From SAR86 cluster bacterium (GTDB lineage Bacteria; Pseudomonadota; Gammaproteobacteria; Pseudomonadales; Azotimanducaceae), in contig JABMOJ010000122.1 in assembly GCA_013204195.1 (NCBI GenBank), positions 1 to 7,896 on the forward strand: 7,896 nt of DNA, given 5' to 3'. Position 1 is the first letter of the stretch; every line of letters starts with the position of its first letter. Shown in pieces: positions 6,520 through 7,896 of this stretch. Under the pieces are notes generated by a model that ran no database searches, was not told the origin of the DNA, and worked only from the letters and a program-made list of their open reading frames with translations. The translations under genes and the position numbers were made by a program.

Positions 6520-7656
6520 ATGCGCCACACCACAATCTACACCAGCGATCTGCATTACACGGGTAACAACAAAACCATCCTGGTGTTTCTCGACGGTACT
6601 TGGAATGACGAGAATGGCCATGATGGCGATGGCGTCACTACCAACATCTTTCGACTGTTCGGCTCAATCGCGGGCAACCTCGACACGTCTAATCTCCCTT
6701 TCGTCAAAACCCACCCTGAACACACGGCGCTGTACTTCCGCGGCGTCGGCAACGATGAAGACCATGGGATTGTCGGGACGTTTTACGGCGGCATCTTCGG
6801 CGCGGGAGAAAAACGTATTCGAGACAACGCCTACTGTGAGATTCTGCGCCATTACAAGCGAGGCGATCGAATCGTCATTATCGCCTTTAGTCGTGGCGCC
6901 GCCTGCGCCAGGTTGCTCGCCTCCAAACTTGAAAAACACGGCATCAAACGCCAGCTGGAAGTCACTTACAAAAAACATTTTGGTGAAAATTTCTTCTTGA
7001 AGTACGCGCATCTTGATGAAGACCATGTCGAGGTTGATGTGGCATTTTTGGGCCTGTTCGACACTGTCGGCGCCTTTGGCATTCCATTGAATCTGCCCGG
7101 CCTACCCTTCCAGAAGCTCAATCTGTTCAAAAACCTAGAACTCGCCAAGAACGTCAAGCAGGCTGTACATTGCGTGGCGATTGATGAAAGCCGCGAACCA
7201 TTTATCCCGACGCTCTGCAACAAGGCGGCCCACGTCGACGAAGTTTGGTTTGCCGGCGTTCATGCAGATATTGGCGGCGGCTACCAATATGCGGAATTGG
7301 GGAAGATAGCCTTGGCGTATATGGTCGACAGGCTCAACACCGTAATGAAAAACACGCCCATCAGTTATGACGAGCTGGAACTGAAAAAACACACCGACTA
7401 CGCCCTGGAAACGGATGACATTCGCATGCACTACCACGGCGACGGGATCAAACATCAACCCAGAGACATTTACGTCTCGGTGAATAATCAACAGTCAACT
7501 TATAAACCCAAGGTGCATCACTCTGTGGCAAAACTGCTGACGTCAAGCAAGATCTCCGTCGCTGAGCACTTCGCCAGCTTTACCACAGTGACGCCCATCA
7601 TTTATGCGCCCAGCAACTTGAAGGCGCTGGCAAAGCCGCTGAAGCTGGTGAAGTAG
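6520..7656 (+). CDS. DUF2235 alpha/beta hydrolase, Tle1-like
   Basis: This 378-residue protein has the DUF2235 hydrolase domain, the fold of the type VI secretion phospholipase family Tle1. Visible landmarks are the opening strand ILVFLDGTWND (20-30), FRGVGND (73-79), the nucleophile elbow AFSRGA with Ser124, LGLFDTVGAFG with Asp181, and AGVHADIGGGY with His248 and Asp250. A Ser-Asp-His catalytic set is therefore available. The elbow reads A-x-S-x-G where the family usually has G-x-S-x-G. It is shorter than classic Tle1 effectors (often 500-850 residues) and lacks a signal peptide, membrane segment or extra C-terminal domain. No VgrG, PAAR, adaptor or immunity gene is beside it, so a stand-alone housekeeping lipase or esterase is at least as likely as a secreted toxin. 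The last 100 or so residues (from about 280) are not recognisable. It is divergent from the serine hydrolase; no hairpin terminator with a T tract follows. Confidence 0.88.
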   Translation: MRHTTIYTSDLHYTGNNKTILVFLDGTWNDENGHDGDGVTTNIFRLFGSIAGNLDTSNLPFVKTHPEHTALYFRGVGNDEDHGIVGTFYGGIFGAGEKRIRDNAYCEILRHYKRGDRIVIIAFSRGAACARLLASKLEKHGIKRQLEVTYKKHFGENFFLKYAHLDEDHVEVDVAFLGLFDTVGAFGIPLNLPGLPFQKLNLFKNLELAKNVKQAVHCVAIDESREPFIPTLCNKAAHVDEVWFAGVHADIGGGYQYAELGKIALAYMVDRLNTVMKNTPISYDELELKKHTDYALETDDIRMHYHGDGIKHQPRDIYVSVNNQQSTYKPKVHHSVAKLLTSSKISVAEHFASFTTVTPIIYAPSNLKALAKPLKLVK

Positions 7657-7807
7657 CGTACAATCACGGCCCAATATCCCGCCAACGGTCTGCTTTGAAT
7701 CAAGCGCGCTCGGCAGCGAGATAGAAGATCGAGGACATTCATTGCCTCAGTCTGGCTGGCGGTTATACCCCGGCATTTTACTCCGACCCCATCAATGATG
7801 AATTAGG

Positions 7808-7813
7808 TATACT
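7808..7813 (+). promoter_or_regulatory. Possible -10 box ahead of the truncated right-end gene
   Basis: TATACT matches five of six positions of the -10 consensus and lies 30 bases before the probable GTG start at 7844. No convincing -35 hexamer was found 16-18 bases upstream. The rest of the 7657-7843 gap has no supportable gene, only a weak CTCG/CGAG stem near 7708-7719. Confidence 0.3.
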
Positions 7814-7843
7814 GCGAGCACGAGGGACTACATCGAGCGACAT

Positions 7844-7896
7844 GTGACAGACTTGCAGGACTTTGAACAATCTCTAATGACGGCTCTACGAGCGGC
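7844..7896 (+). CDS. Probable start of a gene cut off by the window edge
   Basis: From a GTG at 7844 the frame stays open to the window end (17 codons) and reads MTDLQDFEQSLMTALRA, an amphipathic, protein-like N-terminus. A second in-frame ATG stands at 7871. The Shine-Dalgarno is weak (GAGCGA a few bases before GTG; AGGGA further off), and a TATACT box lies upstream. Too little is present to name a family, and the frame could be chance. Confidence 0.4.
   Translation, partial: MTDLQDFEQSLMTALRA

Noticed and set aside
6347..7000. Plus-strand open frame of 217 codons overlapping the DUF2235 gene in another frame
   Set aside because: It overlaps the strongly supported gene at 6520-7656, is Ser/Thr-rich as expected of a shadow frame, and has no domain or ribosome binding site.

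Overview
The window most resembles a chromosome segment of a free-living, probably aquatic, gammaproteobacterium. This is inferred from moderate base composition, gene families and codon use; no rRNA or other marker gene is present, so the placement is tentative. No mobile element, tRNA, rRNA or CRISPR array was seen.

Layout: (1) 1-460 (+): a small winged-helix regulator of the EPS-associated MarR type. Its 5' end is made of six in-frame 12-bp tandem repeats, each carrying an ATG. (2) 495-4523 (-): a three-gene block read leftward. It starts with a Sec-exported PQQ-type sugar/aldose dehydrogenase. After a 174-bp gap follow a [2Fe-2S] subunit and a Tat-exported molybdopterin subunit of an isoquinoline 1-oxidoreductase-type molybdenum hydroxylase; these two overlap by ATGA. 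A hairpin between the regulator and this block probably ends the leftward transcript. (3) 4589-5029 (+): a four-helix membrane protein of unknown function, divergent from the PQQ gene across 65 bp. (4) 5158-6444 (-): a class C beta-lactamase-fold serine hydrolase (EstB / family VIII esterase type). (5) 6520-7656 (+): a DUF2235 (Tle1-like) alpha/beta hydrolase with a very strong ribosome binding site, divergent from the serine hydrolase across 75 bp. (6) 7844-7896 (+): the probable start of another gene, cut by the window edge.

How it works together: the leftward block reads as a periplasmic oxidation module, with one PQQ enzyme and one molybdenum enzyme acting on small sugars, aldehydes or N-heterocycles. 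Electrons would pass to an acceptor encoded elsewhere, because no cytochrome c, MCD synthesis or XdhC-like maturation gene lies here. The two hydrolases at the right are predicted cytosolic, and nothing in the sequence ties them to that module. The least ordinary feature is the ATG-bearing minisatellite at the start of the regulator. It may vary the N-terminus length or start-site number in multiples of four codons without breaking the frame. I did not find convincing evidence of a wholly new multi-gene system.
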